64,000 nucleotides of DNA from an uncultured Bacillaceae bacterium (GCA_937995745.1 CALKIU010000069.1:1-64000), one strand, 5' to 3'. Counted from the first letter of the stretch, positions 50,199-59,703 are shown. Numbers and translations: made by a program. Notes: generated by a model from the letters alone, not told the origin.

Positions 50199-52762
50199 TT
50201 GGCAAAGAAAAATTTGATGATAAAAGATTTTCCGGAAGATGAAAGACCAAGGGAAAGATTTGTCAAATACGGCCCTGAAAGCCTTTCCAACCATGAATTG
50301 CTTGCCATTTTGCTGCGGACAGGAACAAAAGATGAATCTGTCCTTCAATTGGCCAACAGGCTGTTAAAATCTTTCGACGGCTTGAGAATGTTGAAGGAAG
50401 CTACACTGGATGAAATCACGGCCATCAAAGGAATCGGAAAAGCGAAAGCGATTCAGATTTTGGCGGCCATTGAAATCGGCAGGAGAATAGCCAATCTCAA
50501 TTACAATGAACGCTATGTTATTCGTTCTCCGGAGGATGGGGCCAATTACGTCATGAACGATATGAGATTTCTGTCCCAGGAACATTTCGTTTGCCTTTAC
50601 CTCAATACGAAGAATCAAGTTCTCCACAAAAAAACCGTTTTTATCGGCAGCTTAAACGCCTCCATTGTACATCCCCGCGAAGTTTTTAAAGAAGCGTTGA
50701 AACGTTCTGCAGCCTCCGTCATCTGTTTCCACAATCACCCGTCAGGCGTGCGCCTGCAAGGTGTGTCATTTCAGCGATTTTTATAAATCTGGAATTCCTT
50801 ACAATATTCCATGGTCAGCATCTTACCTCCGGGGGAAACCTTGAGGGGGGAACATAGCATGATGTCAAAAGGAGAAGAGACGACGAAGCTGTCTGGTCGA
50901 ATCGCTTCTTCAGGCCAAGTGGTGTATGGTAAAGGCTATACTGCTTGAATCCCAGACGGTTGAGCGTTGGGTGCGCCGTTGCCTATGACAGCTGACAGGC
51001 AATGTGGACAAAATGGGAGATGCAGCGCCTGAGCACTTCCATAGTAAGGTTTGTCCATCAGGCCTCCGTCCGGAGGAAACCGTCGAAAAGGATACCTAAC
51101 CACCACGCATCTGAAATGGCGCATAATGCAGGGATTACCTTCGTGCAATGGCCGTTTTAATGGTTTTCGGCGATTGCATATGGTAACGGAGTCTCCATAG
51201 TACCCGACGTTTGCCTGTAATGGGTTTAGCATGGGGAAGGGAGACAGGCTGACGAATCCGGCAAAGGAAGTCATGAATATGGCGAAAAATCCGTTCAAGC
51301 AGCTTGAAACTATAAAAATTGCCGCGCAAAAAGGGAGACGGATCACCGATTGTTTTCGTCTGTTATATAAAGAAGAACTTTGGCTCAAAGCATTGGAACG
51401 TTTACAATTGCCTAAAAGCGGTTCTTATCGGACGGAAGCCGCTTGTTTGGAGGAAATCAGGCGATCGATCGAGAATTTAAGAAATGGCGCGTATCGCCGC
51501 ACCTTTTTTGCTTCCCCCATGAAAGGAAATGAGGATGTAAAACCGTTTCTTAAAGAATTTCTCCTTTTGGAGGCGATGAGATTCATTCTCGAAGCGGTGT
51601 TTGCGCACCGGATATCCTCCGCAAAACATATGGAGGATTCAAGAGCGCCTTTTGCTGCCTTACTCAGAGTAAAGAGAACTTTTGGCGCTTACACCTGGTG
51701 CATAAAAGGCGAAATCGCCTCCGGTATTTGCAGCCGCCAGTTATTGCAGTTCGTAGGGGCAAAAATTGACGACAGGCGCTTTCTGTATATAATCAAGAAA
51801 GTCTTGGCATCGGGCATTCTCAAACACAGACGGGCCCGTTCATTCCGCGGATTATTGGAGCGGATTTGCTTTTCGGAATTGGATCACTTTGTGCAAATAT
51901 GCGCAGAGAACTATTTTCGCCGGAAAGAGCATTTCGGAAAAATAAATTATATCCGATCCGGACGTGAATTCGTCATCGGCTTGTCCTGTACAAAACAGTT
52001 GGCGCGCAGCCTGCTCGCGGATTTGGAGATATTCCTGTATGAACAGCTTGGCTTCAGTAAAAGTGAAAGCCGGGTACAGCTCTTTCATTTGGAAAAACGT
52101 GTCCCTTTTCTCGGCTACGAATTTTGCCGCTTGAAGCAAAGGAAAAGCGGGCACAGCCCGGAAAGAGCGCGGTTAAAACCGGCCGGAGAACTTGCGGGAC
52201 CGACAGACCGTAAAATTATTTTACTCATACCGGACCGGAAAATAAGGGAGTTTGCCCGAAAAAAGGGATATGGCCTGTTGGAAAACGGCGTCATTTCCCA
52301 TCGGAAAAAATTAATCCATAAGACGGAAGAGGAAATTTTGGCTCTTTATAATAAAGAACTAAAAAATTTTGCCCAATACTACCGGTTGGCGGCAAATATC
52401 CATCATTTAGACAAGCTTTTTTATATTGCCCGGGGAAGCTTTTTTAAAACGGTCGCGGCAAAGCGAAAAAGCTCTGTTGCTAAAACAGCGGAACATTTGC
52501 GGAAAAAAGGATTGCGGATCGTCAGCCGGCGAGCCGTATACTTCGAAAGGAGTACGTACGGTTCTGAGGGAGGGGAGGAAACCTGCCCTTTATCCGGCAA
52601 GGCGCCTTATCCCGACCCTACGATCCGACACCGAGCAGAGAGGATATAGATGTGACGAAGAGACTTGCAGAATCAGGAAAAATTCTCGGCATTGAACTGC
52701 TGGATCACGTCATTATCGGAGAAAACAAATATGTCAGTTTAAAGGAAAAAGGCTATATATAA
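50199..52762 (+). CDS. radC: DNA repair-associated protein RadC, split by a group II intron (exons 50199-50747 and 52622-52762)
   Basis: Joining the two exons gives 229 residues, the normal RadC length (231 in B. subtilis), in one frame. Exon 1 (183 codons) holds the N-terminal helix-hairpin-helix-like region ([36 protein letters not shown]) and most of the JPN/JAMM domain. It ends in HNHPSG. Exon 2 (46 codons plus stop) resumes with [19 protein letters not shown]. The insertion is in phase 0, between the Gly and Asp of the metal-binding motif. Start is TTG 50199 with GGGAGGG seven bases upstream; ATG 50217 is an alternative. Unspliced mRNA would give a protein ending 13 codons into the intron and lacking the motif's aspartate. 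Confidence 0.93.
51273..52649 (+). CDS. Group II intron-encoded maturase with degenerate reverse-transcriptase domain
   Basis: 458 residues from ATG 51273 (AAAGGAAG upstream; ATG 51231 is an alternative). The protein aligns by eye with LtrA-type intron proteins along its whole length, but the catalytic RT motifs are gone. The GDI-FFDxIDH motif reads [11 protein letters not shown] (about residues 145-155). PQGGxxSP is replaced by FRGLLER (191-197). YADD reads RSGRE (228-232). The X/maturase domain (about 312-412) is well kept: [41 protein letters not shown] and [14 protein letters not shown]. No D/En endonuclease domain follows. The frame has no stop before domain V and continues through domains V and VI into exon 2 of radC. 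Confidence 0.9.
   Translation: MNMAKNPFKQLETIKIAAQKGRRITDCFRLLYKEELWLKALERLQLPKSGSYRTEAACLEEIRRSIENLRNGAYRRTFFASPMKGNEDVKPFLKEFLLLEAMRFILEAVFAHRISSAKHMEDSRAPFAALLRVKRTFGAYTWCIKGEIASGICSRQLLQFVGAKIDDRRFLYIIKKVLASGILKHRRARSFRGLLERICFSELDHFVQICAENYFRRKEHFGKINYIRSGREFVIGLSCTKQLARSLLADLEIFLYEQLGFSKSESRVQLFHLEKRVPFLGYEFCRLKQRKSGHSPERARLKPAGELAGPTDRKIILLIPDRKIREFARKKGYGLLENGVISHRKKLIHKTEEEILALYNKELKNFAQYYRLAANIHHLDKLFYIARGSFFKTVAAKRKSSVAKTAEHLRKKGLRIVSRRAVYFERSTYGSEGGEETCPLSGKAPYPDPTIRHRAERI
52531..52564 (+). ncRNA. Group II intron domain V
   Basis: 34 nt. GAGCCGTAT pairs with GTACGGTTC. An AC dinucleotide bulge on the 3' side separates this from the distal stem ACTTC/GGAGT, capped by a GAAA tetraloop. 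The AGC catalytic triad is at 52532-52534. All features match a functional domain V. Confidence 0.95.
52565..52621 (+). ncRNA. Group II intron domain VI with branch adenosine
   Basis: The AGGG and GGG segments near the 5' side pair with CCC and CCCT at the 3' end, leaving A52615 unpaired seven bases from the 3' splice site. That is the usual branch-point position. Confidence 0.75.
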
Positions 52763-53072
52763 AACTATGCATTTAAACATCTTTTATATATAATATACTT
52801 GTAAATTTGACAGGGGCTTTTCCGCAAGTGAAAACCATTTTATGGTTGAAAAAATCCCGAAATTGGGTATGATACTCATTGGTATAAAAGATTTTTGGAT
52901 TGCCCACCATGAGGATCGACAATCGCGCTTCGACAAACAGGAAGCCGGGATCTTCCCCGATCTTCCTCACAAGATTCACCATATGCCAAAAGCGAGTACG
53001 AGGGTAAAGTTGCCGGATTTGTGATGAAATCATCGGAGCTTTAGGAACGTATCAGAAAGGGAGATACTGTAA
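52763..53072. other. Spacer between radC and mreB, with a candidate mreB promoter
   Basis: No recognisable gene. Short open frames on both strands lack good ribosome binding sites and family resemblance. TTGAAA (52846-52851), 16 bases and TATGAT (52868-52873) form a plausible sigma-A promoter about 200 bases before mreB. Confidence 0.45.
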
Positions 53073-54095
53073 ATGTTTGGAATTGGAACAAGAGATCTTG
53101 GAATAGACTTGGGTACTGCGAATACTTTGGTTTACGTGAAAGGAAAAGGAATTGCCGTTCGGGAACCTTCAGTAGTGGCGTTGCAAACAGATACAAAAAC
53201 GATTGTTGCAGTCGGTAATGAGGCAAAAAACATGATTGGCCGCACTCCGGGAAATATCATCGCCCTGAGGCCGATGAAAGACGGAGTTATCGCCGATTAC
53301 GACACGACGGCAACGATGATGAAATATTACATAAATAAAGCTTTGAAGAAGAAAGGCCCTTTTACCGGCAAGCCTTATGTCATGATTTGTGTTCCTTCCG
53401 GAATCACAGCCGTGGAAGAACGTGCGGTGATCGATGCCACCCGTCAGGCGGGTGCCCGTGATGCCTATACGATTGAGGAACCTTTTGCGGCGGCTATCGG
53501 AGCCAATCTTCCGGTTTGGGAACCGACCGGAAGCATGGTTGTCGACATAGGGGGAGGAACGACAGAAGTAGCCGTCATTTCTCTCGGCGGCATTGTTACA
53601 AGTCAAACAATCCGCATTGCCGGCGATGAAATGGATGAAGCGATGGTCAATTATATACGGAAAAATTATAATTTGATGATTGGCGACCGTACGGCCGAAA
53701 TGATTAAAATGGAAATCGGCAGCGCCGGTGATCCGGAAGGAATAGAGAACATGGAAATCCGCGGCCGTGATTTATTGACCGGTTTGCCAAAAACGATTGA
53801 AATTACCGCAGAAGAAATTTCCAGAGCACTGCGGGATCCTGTGTATGCCATCGTGGATGCCGTCAAAGTCACTTTGGAAAAAACCCCTCCGGAGCTTGCA
53901 GCCGATATTATGGACAGGGGAATTGTGCTGACAGGCGGGGGAGCTCTTCTTCGCAACCTCGACAAAGTGATCAGTGAAGAGACAAATATGCCGGTATTGA
54001 TTGCGGAAAATCCGTTGGATTGTGTGGCCATCGGGACAGGCAAAGCTCTCGATAACATTGATCTGTTTAAAAACCGCGCCAGAGAGTCCCGTTGA
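53073..54095 (+). CDS. mreB: Cell shape-determining actin homologue MreB
   Basis: 340 residues. Actin-fold signatures: phosphate 1 [16 protein letters not shown], connect 1 and phosphate 2 [18 protein letters not shown], and the adenosine loop [14 protein letters not shown]. It forms membrane-bound filaments that guide lateral wall synthesis with MreC and MreD. ATG 53073 follows AGAAAGGGAG. Unlike in B. subtilis, mreC does not follow closely. Confidence 0.97.
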   Translation: MFGIGTRDLGIDLGTANTLVYVKGKGIAVREPSVVALQTDTKTIVAVGNEAKNMIGRTPGNIIALRPMKDGVIADYDTTATMMKYYINKALKKKGPFTGKPYVMICVPSGITAVEERAVIDATRQAGARDAYTIEEPFAAAIGANLPVWEPTGSMVVDIGGGTTEVAVISLGGIVTSQTIRIAGDEMDEAMVNYIRKNYNLMIGDRTAEMIKMEIGSAGDPEGIENMEIRGRDLLTGLPKTIEITAEEISRALRDPVYAIVDAVKVTLEKTPPELAADIMDRGIVLTGGGALLRNLDKVISEETNMPVLIAENPLDCVAIGTGKALDNIDLFKNRARESR

Positions 54096-54641
54096 GTGAA
54101 AGCGCCGAAATTGAGGTCATTCCTGCAAGTCAGGAAGAATTTTTTCTTTCTGATTTGCAGGAATCATTATTGTTTTTGTCAGCAAATTTGGCCATTAAAG
54201 TTAAAATTTCCGGCTGTATGTTGGTCTCTTGCGGCTGCACCATCCGGAATAAAGCTTTCACCGGTTTTATCCCCGATATTTTTTTGCGTCCGGGAAAATG
54301 ACTTTTTTTTCCTTCTCGAAGGACGCATCTTTCCCGACTTTTGAAAAACAAAATACATGTTTTGCATGAATAGGAAGAAAAATTTTACAAACCAATTGTG
54401 AAAAATTAAGGTTTTCTTTTTTTATTTAAATCGAAATGTCCCCAATAATGGTATGATAGAATTAATGAATTTTTCCGTTTTTCAGGCGGGTTTGCCGGTG
54501 CGGAATGGCAGACGGTTGCTTTCTTTCCGAATATCGTTGTTTAGTCCCAATTTTAATTTTCCGGGAAAGACGGGAATCGGTCAACGCCCCCTTGTAAAAA
54601 GTCCATCTTTTCATCCAGAATGACAAATAGAGGTGTCGGCA
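54096..54641. other. Long spacer between mreB and mreC
   Basis: 546 bases with no supported gene. It begins with a strong hairpin (54121-54162) and contains several T runs. A TATGAT at 54452-54457 is a possible -10 for mreC without a clear -35. Short open frames (for example 54092-54301, +) have no family resemblance. Confidence 0.5.
54121..54162 (+). terminator. Near-perfect hairpin after mreB, probable terminator or processing site
   Basis: TCCTGCAAGTCAGGAAGAA pairs with the mirrored strand TTCTTTCTGATTTGCAGGA, with only wobble pairs, around a TTTT loop. The following bases (ATCATTATTGTTTTTG) are moderately T-rich. Confidence 0.6.
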
Positions 54642-55529
54642 ATGCCACAATTTTTCTTGAATAAGCGTTTGATTATCCTGCTCGTCAGCATCATCATTCT
54701 CGTGGCATTAATAGGATTTTCTTTGAGAGACCGAGAGCAGTTAACGTGGCCCGAACAATTTCTGAAAGATACGACCGGATTCGTGCAACAAATTTTGGCG
54801 GTACCGACAGGATATTTGACCGATTTTTTTGAAAATGTAAGAGGCTTGCTGGATACATATGAGGAAAATAAAGAACTGAAAAAACGGTTGGATGAATTGG
54901 CCCGGTTGGAAGTGGAAGTTCAGATGCTGGCCAAGGAAAACGGCGAACTTCGTGAAATTCTCGATAAAAAAGATTCGCTGCGGGATTTTCAATCCATACA
55001 GGCGACCGTGATCGCGAGAAATGCCGATCGTTGGGAAGAATTGCTGATCATTAACAAAGGCAAGACCAACGGTGTTGAAAAAAATATGGCTGTGATTACG
55101 GCAAACGGGCTGATAGGAAAAGTCAAGAGCACCCAGCAGTTTACTTCAACGATTCAACTTCTAAGCTCCATGGATCCGACCAACAGAATTTCCGCGGAAA
55201 TACTGCGGGGAGAAGATGAGGAATCTATTTACGGGACGATAGAAGGGTATGATGAAAAACGGGGATTATTAAAATTAAAAAGAATCCCCTTTGATGCAAA
55301 GGTGAAAAAAGGCCAAAAAGTTGTTACATCGGGAATGGGCGGAATTTTTCCCGCCGGATTGCCCATTGGCGAAGTGGTCGACGTGGAGCCGGATGAATTC
55401 GGTCTCAATCAAACGGCTTATGTGAAACCGGGAGCAAATTTGTACGATATTAAAAACGTGATTGTTGTCAAAAGAGGAATGATCAAGCCTGATGCGGGCG
55501 GGAACGCTGAAGAGGAGGAGGAGGAATAG
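54642..55529 (+). CDS. mreC: Rod shape-determining protein MreC
   Basis: 295 residues. The start MPQFFLNKRLIILLV is followed by one membrane segment (about residues 9-28). A coiled coil (about 68-112) precedes the two beta-barrel MreC core (about 120-280, ATVIARNADRWEELLIINKG, then GEVVDVEPDEFGL). The C terminus is acidic. ATG 54642 has AGAGGTG six bases upstream. The stop overlaps the mreD start by one base. Confidence 0.96.
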   Translation: MPQFFLNKRLIILLVSIIILVALIGFSLRDREQLTWPEQFLKDTTGFVQQILAVPTGYLTDFFENVRGLLDTYEENKELKKRLDELARLEVEVQMLAKENGELREILDKKDSLRDFQSIQATVIARNADRWEELLIINKGKTNGVEKNMAVITANGLIGKVKSTQQFTSTIQLLSSMDPTNRISAEILRGEDEESIYGTIEGYDEKRGLLKLKRIPFDAKVKKGQKVVTSGMGGIFPAGLPIGEVVDVEPDEFGLNQTAYVKPGANLYDIKNVIVVKRGMIKPDAGGNAEEEEEE

Positions 55530-56047
55530 TGAAAAAACTCCTTCTTCCCCTTTTATTTTTGTTTTTGTTTGTCTTTGAAAGTATATTTATTGAATTTCTT
55601 CCGCTGAAAATGTTTGGCAATGAAGTTATTTTCGTGCCCCGTTTATTGCTGATTGCCATATTGTTTTTTACCATTTTCGGCGATGTCAAGCAGGGCATCT
55701 TAACCGGTTTTATCATGGGGCTTCTGTTTGATGTCGTTTATACGGGAATTTTGGGAATTTATTTGGTTCTTTTTCCTCTGATTGCTTTTTTGGTTTCAAA
55801 AATAATGAAAGCTCTACAGGCCAATGCCGTTATCCTGACATTCGTGTCATTAGTTGCAATCACTTTGTTGGAATTTGCCGTTTATGAAATGAATTATCTA
55901 ATCAAAATTACAAATATGGAGTTTTCGGCGTTTCTTGAGAAACGACTTTTGCCCACACTTATTTTGAACTTGCTGGTCACAATCATCATCGGTTATCCCC
56001 TGAAACGGTTTTTCGAAAAATACAAGAAGGAAATCATCAAAGAGTAG
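55529..56047 (+). CDS. mreD: Rod shape-determining protein MreD
   Basis: 172 residues with five to six membrane segments. Typical segments are ESIFIEFLPLKMFG and the GLLFDVVYTGILGIY region (in parts). The start is GTG 55529, overlapping the mreC stop. MreD is the membrane partner of MreC in the elongation machinery. Confidence 0.94.
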   Translation: MKKLLLPLLFLFLFVFESIFIEFLPLKMFGNEVIFVPRLLLIAILFFTIFGDVKQGILTGFIMGLLFDVVYTGILGIYLVLFPLIAFLVSKIMKALQANAVILTFVSLVAITLLEFAVYEMNYLIKITNMEFSAFLEKRLLPTLILNLLVTIIIGYPLKRFFEKYKKEIIKE

Positions 56048-56256
56048 GGCGAAATATAGACAGTTTTTTTAGAGCATTGCTTTCCAAGAGGCGCCGTCTA
56101 TTTCCCGGTCACGTTGAAAAAAGAGACTTTTTCACAAATATATGTTTTTGTAAGAAGGATTTTTTAAGGTTTTGTCGAACAGTTTTACGTATAATGGAAA
56201 AATATTTAAATATATCGTCCTGAAGCTGTGTCTTCGCACGAAGAGGTGAACACTTC

Positions 56257-56940
56257 ATGAAAAAAAAACAGAATGTGGTCATAAAAGGGACGAAAGAAGG
56301 GTTAACTTTTCATCTGTGTGATGCATGTTCTTTTGAGGAATTGAAAAGAGAACTGGAGGAACGCTTGACTGAAAATACATTCTTGCATAATGACAGCCAG
56401 CCGATCAGCGTGAAAGTTCACAGCGGCAATCGATATTTGTCAGAAGACCAGAAGGACGAGATAAGAAATATAATCGGAAAAAAGAGAAATTTAGTCATAG
56501 AATCTTTTGATGCCAATGTGATCACCAAGGCTGAAGCAAAAGAGTTGGCAGCGCAAAATGAGATCATTTCTGTGGCAAGAATTGTCCGTTCCGGCCAAAT
56601 ACTTGCCGTTCCCGGAGATCTTCTTCTCGTCGGCGATGTGAATCCCGGCGGAATGGTGATGGCGGGCGGAAATATATTTATTATGGGAGCGTTGAAAGGG
56701 ATCGCCCATGCCGGTGTGAATGGGAACTCATCAGCGATTATTTCCGCCTCTGTCATGAAGCCAACCCAGCTTAGAATCAATGACTGCATTACCCGGGCTC
56801 CTGATGGGGGATTTCCGGAAAATGAAAGAAGAGGCATGGAATGTGCCTACATCGATGAAGACAATCGGATTGTGATTGATAGATTGCAAGTGTTAATACA
56901 ACTGAGACCGAACTTAACGAGATTGGAAGGGGGATTCTAG
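56257..56940 (+). CDS. minC: Septum site-determining protein MinC
   Basis: 227 residues. An N-terminal FtsZ-antagonist domain (about 1-105) and the C-terminal beta-helix (about 115-215) with the repeats SGQILAVPGDLLLVGDVNPG and GGNIFIMGALKGIAHAG. It is recruited to the membrane by MinD and blocks polar Z rings. A TATAAT at 56190-56195 may be its -10. The stop is followed immediately by the minD start. Confidence 0.96.
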   Translation: MKKKQNVVIKGTKEGLTFHLCDACSFEELKRELEERLTENTFLHNDSQPISVKVHSGNRYLSEDQKDEIRNIIGKKRNLVIESFDANVITKAEAKELAAQNEIISVARIVRSGQILAVPGDLLLVGDVNPGGMVMAGGNIFIMGALKGIAHAGVNGNSSAIISASVMKPTQLRINDCITRAPDGGFPENERRGMECAYIDEDNRIVIDRLQVLIQLRPNLTRLEGGF

Positions 56941-56941
56941 A

Positions 56942-57745
56942 TTGGGAGAAGCGATAGTGGTTACGTCCGGAAAAGGCGGAGTGGGAAAAACAACAACTAC
57001 GGCCAATATTGGCACCGCCCTTGCTCTTAAAGAGAAGCGGGTTTGTTTAGTGGATACCGATATCGGGTTGAGAAACTTGGATGTCGTCATGGGGCTTGAA
57101 AACCGGATCATTTATGACCTCGTCGATGTGGTGGTGGGAAGATGCAAACTTCACCAAGCATTGGTGAAGGACAAACGTTTTGATAATAAATTATATTTGC
57201 TGCCCGCCGCACAGGCGAGCGATAAAACGGCGGTCACCCCGGAACAGATGAAAACTTTGATTGATGAATTAAAACAAGATTTTGATTACGTCATCATTGA
57301 TTGCCCGGCCGGGATTGAACAAGGATTCAAGAACGCCATCGCCGGAGCGGATCGGGCTCTCGTGGTCACAACCCCCGAAGTATCGGCTGTCAGAGATGCC
57401 GACCGCATCATTGGCATTCTTGAAAAAGAAGAAAGGATTGCCCCGCCCCGCCTAATCATTAACCGGCTCCGGAATCATTTGATGAAAACAGGGGATATGC
57501 TTGATATAGACGAGATCACTACTCATCTTTCCATTGATTTAATCGGGGTTGTCGTAGATGATGACGAAGTGATCAAGTCAACGACGCACGGGGAACCGAT
57601 CGTTTTAAATCCCAACAGCAAAGCAGCTATCGCTTACCGCAACATTGCCCGGAGAATTCTCGGGGAATCTGTGCCGCTCCAGCCCTTGGAGGACGAACAA
57701 AAAGGGGTCTTTTCCAAATTGAAAAAGCTGTTCGCCGGTAAATGA
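56942..57745 (+). CDS. minD: Septum site-determining ATPase MinD
   Basis: 267 residues. Deviant Walker A GKGGVGKTTTTANIG at the N terminus. The switch regions are VDTDIGLRNLDVVMG and IIDCPAGIEQGF. The C-terminal amphipathic membrane-targeting helix is VFSKLKKLFAGK. It starts with TTG 56942, behind GGAAGGGGG, one base after the minC stop. Confidence 0.97.
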   Translation: MGEAIVVTSGKGGVGKTTTTANIGTALALKEKRVCLVDTDIGLRNLDVVMGLENRIIYDLVDVVVGRCKLHQALVKDKRFDNKLYLLPAAQASDKTAVTPEQMKTLIDELKQDFDYVIIDCPAGIEQGFKNAIAGADRALVVTTPEVSAVRDADRIIGILEKEERIAPPRLIINRLRNHLMKTGDMLDIDEITTHLSIDLIGVVVDDDEVIKSTTHGEPIVLNPNSKAAIAYRNIARRILGESVPLQPLEDEQKGVFSKLKKLFAGK

Positions 57746-57909
57746 AACCGCGGAAAAAGATATATTGTCCTTTGTTTATGGATATGTCCAGAAAGGCTTC
57801 CTCCTGCCGCAAAAACGGGTTACGGAACGCCTTTCTTTTTTGTTTTTGTCATACTTTTGCAGGACAAAACATAGACTTGTACAAAACGTACAAGGGATTG
57901 GTGGAGAGA

Positions 57910-58683
57910 ATGCGGTCGAGAGCCGATGAGTTCCGCAAACGGATGCTCAAGCGAAAGCGCGAACGGGAAAAGCTGTTGAAAAAGGCCGGCAAGGAATACC
58001 TGTTAGTGAGCGATGAGGAAAAATATGGTTTTGACAGAATCCCGACTTTCGGGGGAGAGTCTGGAGAACGCGGCTATCCTTTATTTCGCAAAGAATTTTT
58101 TTTATTTAAAATATTGGCTTCCGCCTGTTTGGTCCTCGTGGTGGCCATTGCCTTTCAAAACGAGGGAAAATATGCAGAGCCTTTTAAAACAGCGGTCACA
58201 AAAGCATTGGAACAAGATTTTCATTTTGCTTCGGTCTCTGATTGGTACGAAAAACATTTCGGAAAACCGCTCGCTCTTCTGCCGTTTAAAAATGACAAGA
58301 AAGACTCAGGTGCCGGCGATGATCCGGAATATGCCGTTCCCGCCACGGGGCGCATCTTGAAAGACTTTGATATGGACGGACAAAGCATTACGATTGAGAC
58401 GGAAAAAGGGGAAAGCGTGTCCGCCATGAAGGAGGGAATTGTCCGCTTTATTGGAGAAAAGGAGGGGTTCGGCAAGACGGTTATTATCCAGCACAGTGAT
58501 AAAAGCGAGAGCTGGTACGGAAATCTTCAGACAATAGATGCCGAACTTTATCAATTTATTGAAAAAGGGGCCCGTGTCGGCACCGCTTCGGACACGCCTG
58601 ACGGAAAGAAGGGGTCGTTTAATTTTGCCATAAAAAAAGGGGACGATTTTATCGACCCGATTCAGGTGATCCAATTTGAATAA
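57910..58683 (+). CDS. spoIVFA: Sporulation protein SpoIVFA, inhibitor/stabiliser of the sigma-K processing protease
   Basis: 257 residues from ATG 57910 (GGTGGAG upstream), close to the 264 residues in B. subtilis. The start MRSRADEFRKRMLKRKRER matches the family. There is one membrane segment (about residues 67-85). A C-terminal LytM/M23-like domain (about 145-257) carries no catalytic zinc motif. The frame is open further upstream to 57742, at the end of minD, but those codons are not SpoIVFA-like. SpoIVFA holds SpoIVFB in check in the outer forespore membrane until the SpoIVB signal cleaves it. Confidence 0.92.
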   Translation: MRSRADEFRKRMLKRKREREKLLKKAGKEYLLVSDEEKYGFDRIPTFGGESGERGYPLFRKEFFLFKILASACLVLVVAIAFQNEGKYAEPFKTAVTKALEQDFHFASVSDWYEKHFGKPLALLPFKNDKKDSGAGDDPEYAVPATGRILKDFDMDGQSITIETEKGESVSAMKEGIVRFIGEKEGFGKTVIIQHSDKSESWYGNLQTIDAELYQFIEKGARVGTASDTPDGKKGSFNFAIKKGDDFIDPIQVIQFE

Positions 58684-59542
58684 ATATTTCGGGCTGCTCG
58701 CAAAAACCCATATCCACCCGATAACGTGGCTGGCTGCCGCCTTTGCAGTCATCACCGGCCGATTTACGGATCTGGCAATGCTGTTTCTCATTGTTTTCGT
58801 CCATGAACTGGGCCACGGAGCGGCTGCCGCTTTTTTTTCGTGGCGGATCAGAAGATTATATTTGCTTCCTTTCGGCGGGGTGGCAGAGATGGACGAGCAT
58901 GGCAACAGGCCCCTGAAAGAAGAAGCGATCGTTACGCTGGCCGGTCCGGCCCAGCATATTTGGTTGATGGGAGCGGCTTTCATTCTTTTTCAGCTTCAAT
59001 GGATTTCCGCGTATAAGTTTGAACTGTTCATCCTGTACAATTTCATGATTCTCTTTTTTAATATGCTGCCGATTTGGCCCCTTGACGGGGGAAAACTATT
59101 GTTTATGTTTTTGTCTTTGAACAGATCTTTTCCCGACGCCATGCAAAAAGCGTTGATTGCATCCTTTGCCGGTCTCGGCATTTTCGCTTCTGCCTCTTTG
59201 ATCTTGAATCCGTTCAATCTTCATTTTTGGATTGTCACCTCTTTTCTGCTGTTTTCCCTTTATCAGGAGTGGAAACAAAGGCGTTATGTCTTCATGCGTT
59301 TTCTGTTGGAAAGATATTACGGAAAAAACTATGATTTGCGGAAACTGCAGCCGATTGTCACCGAGGAAAGCGATTTGATCATTGAGGTGTTGGAAAAATT
59401 TCAGCGGGGATGCAAACACCCGATTATTGTTAAAAGCGGGGGAGAAGAAAAAGCATGTCTAGATGAAAATGAACTTCTTCATGCCTATTTTTCGGAAAAA
59501 TTATTAACGGCCAAGGTCGGGGATTTGCTTTACCAATATTGA
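58676..59542 (+). CDS. spoIVFB: Sigma-K processing intramembrane metalloprotease SpoIVFB
   Basis: 288 residues, site-2 protease family. Zinc motif HELGH (H43, E44, H47) and the third ligand D137 in NMLPIWPLDGGK, both at the B. subtilis positions. About six membrane segments occupy the first 200 residues. The C-terminal region (about 210-288) is a CBS-like domain that senses ATP in the known enzyme. The start is TTG 58676, overlapping the spoIVFA stop; GGTGA lies upstream. Confidence 0.95.
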   Translation: MNKYFGLLAKTHIHPITWLAAAFAVITGRFTDLAMLFLIVFVHELGHGAAAAFFSWRIRRLYLLPFGGVAEMDEHGNRPLKEEAIVTLAGPAQHIWLMGAAFILFQLQWISAYKFELFILYNFMILFFNMLPIWPLDGGKLLFMFLSLNRSFPDAMQKALIASFAGLGIFASASLILNPFNLHFWIVTSFLLFSLYQEWKQRRYVFMRFLLERYYGKNYDLRKLQPIVTEESDLIIEVLEKFQRGCKHPIIVKSGGEEKACLDENELLHAYFSEKLLTAKVGDLLYQY

Positions 59543-59703
59543 AGAGGGATAATAGAAGGGGGACGCCCCTTCATTGTTTTTTGCCGCCGGCAATTGTTTT
59601 CCGGCGACTGCGATGTAGGGGAAGCGGGATCTTTCAAAACCGTTTCTGATTGTTCCCGTTGATGTGCTGTGATTGTGCAAAATGGATTTTAAACAAAGAG
59701 TGG

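Larger units (their letters stand above)
50748..52621 (+). mobile_element. Group II intron inside radC
   Basis: 1,874 bp. The 5' end is GTGCG, the group II consensus. The 3' end is AC after a domain VI helix, matching the AY rule. Domain V (52531-52564) is canonical. The unit holds a maturase gene in the domain IV position and about 525 bases of domains I-III before it. A perfect candidate for EBS1, GCCTGA at 51027-51032, is complementary to the last six bases of exon 1 (TCAGGC). Removing it restores radC exactly. Confidence 0.95.

Noticed and set aside
50748..52621. Intron considered as an insertion sequence
   Set aside because: There are no terminal inverted repeats, target duplication or transposase. 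GTGCG/AC ends, domain V and the maturase define a group II intron.
52773..53033. Minus-strand 86-residue open frame between radC and mreB, briefly considered as a fragment of a larger enzyme
   Set aside because: No ribosome binding site and no motif that could be matched with confidence. A few residue similarities were not enough.
54092..54301. 69-residue frame overlapping the end of mreB
   Set aside because: It contains the hairpin at 54121-54162, lacks a ribosome binding site and resembles nothing known.
57742..57909. N-terminal extension of SpoIVFA overlapping the end of minD
   Set aside because: The upstream codons do not resemble the family, and GGTGGAG before ATG 57910 fits the known protein start.
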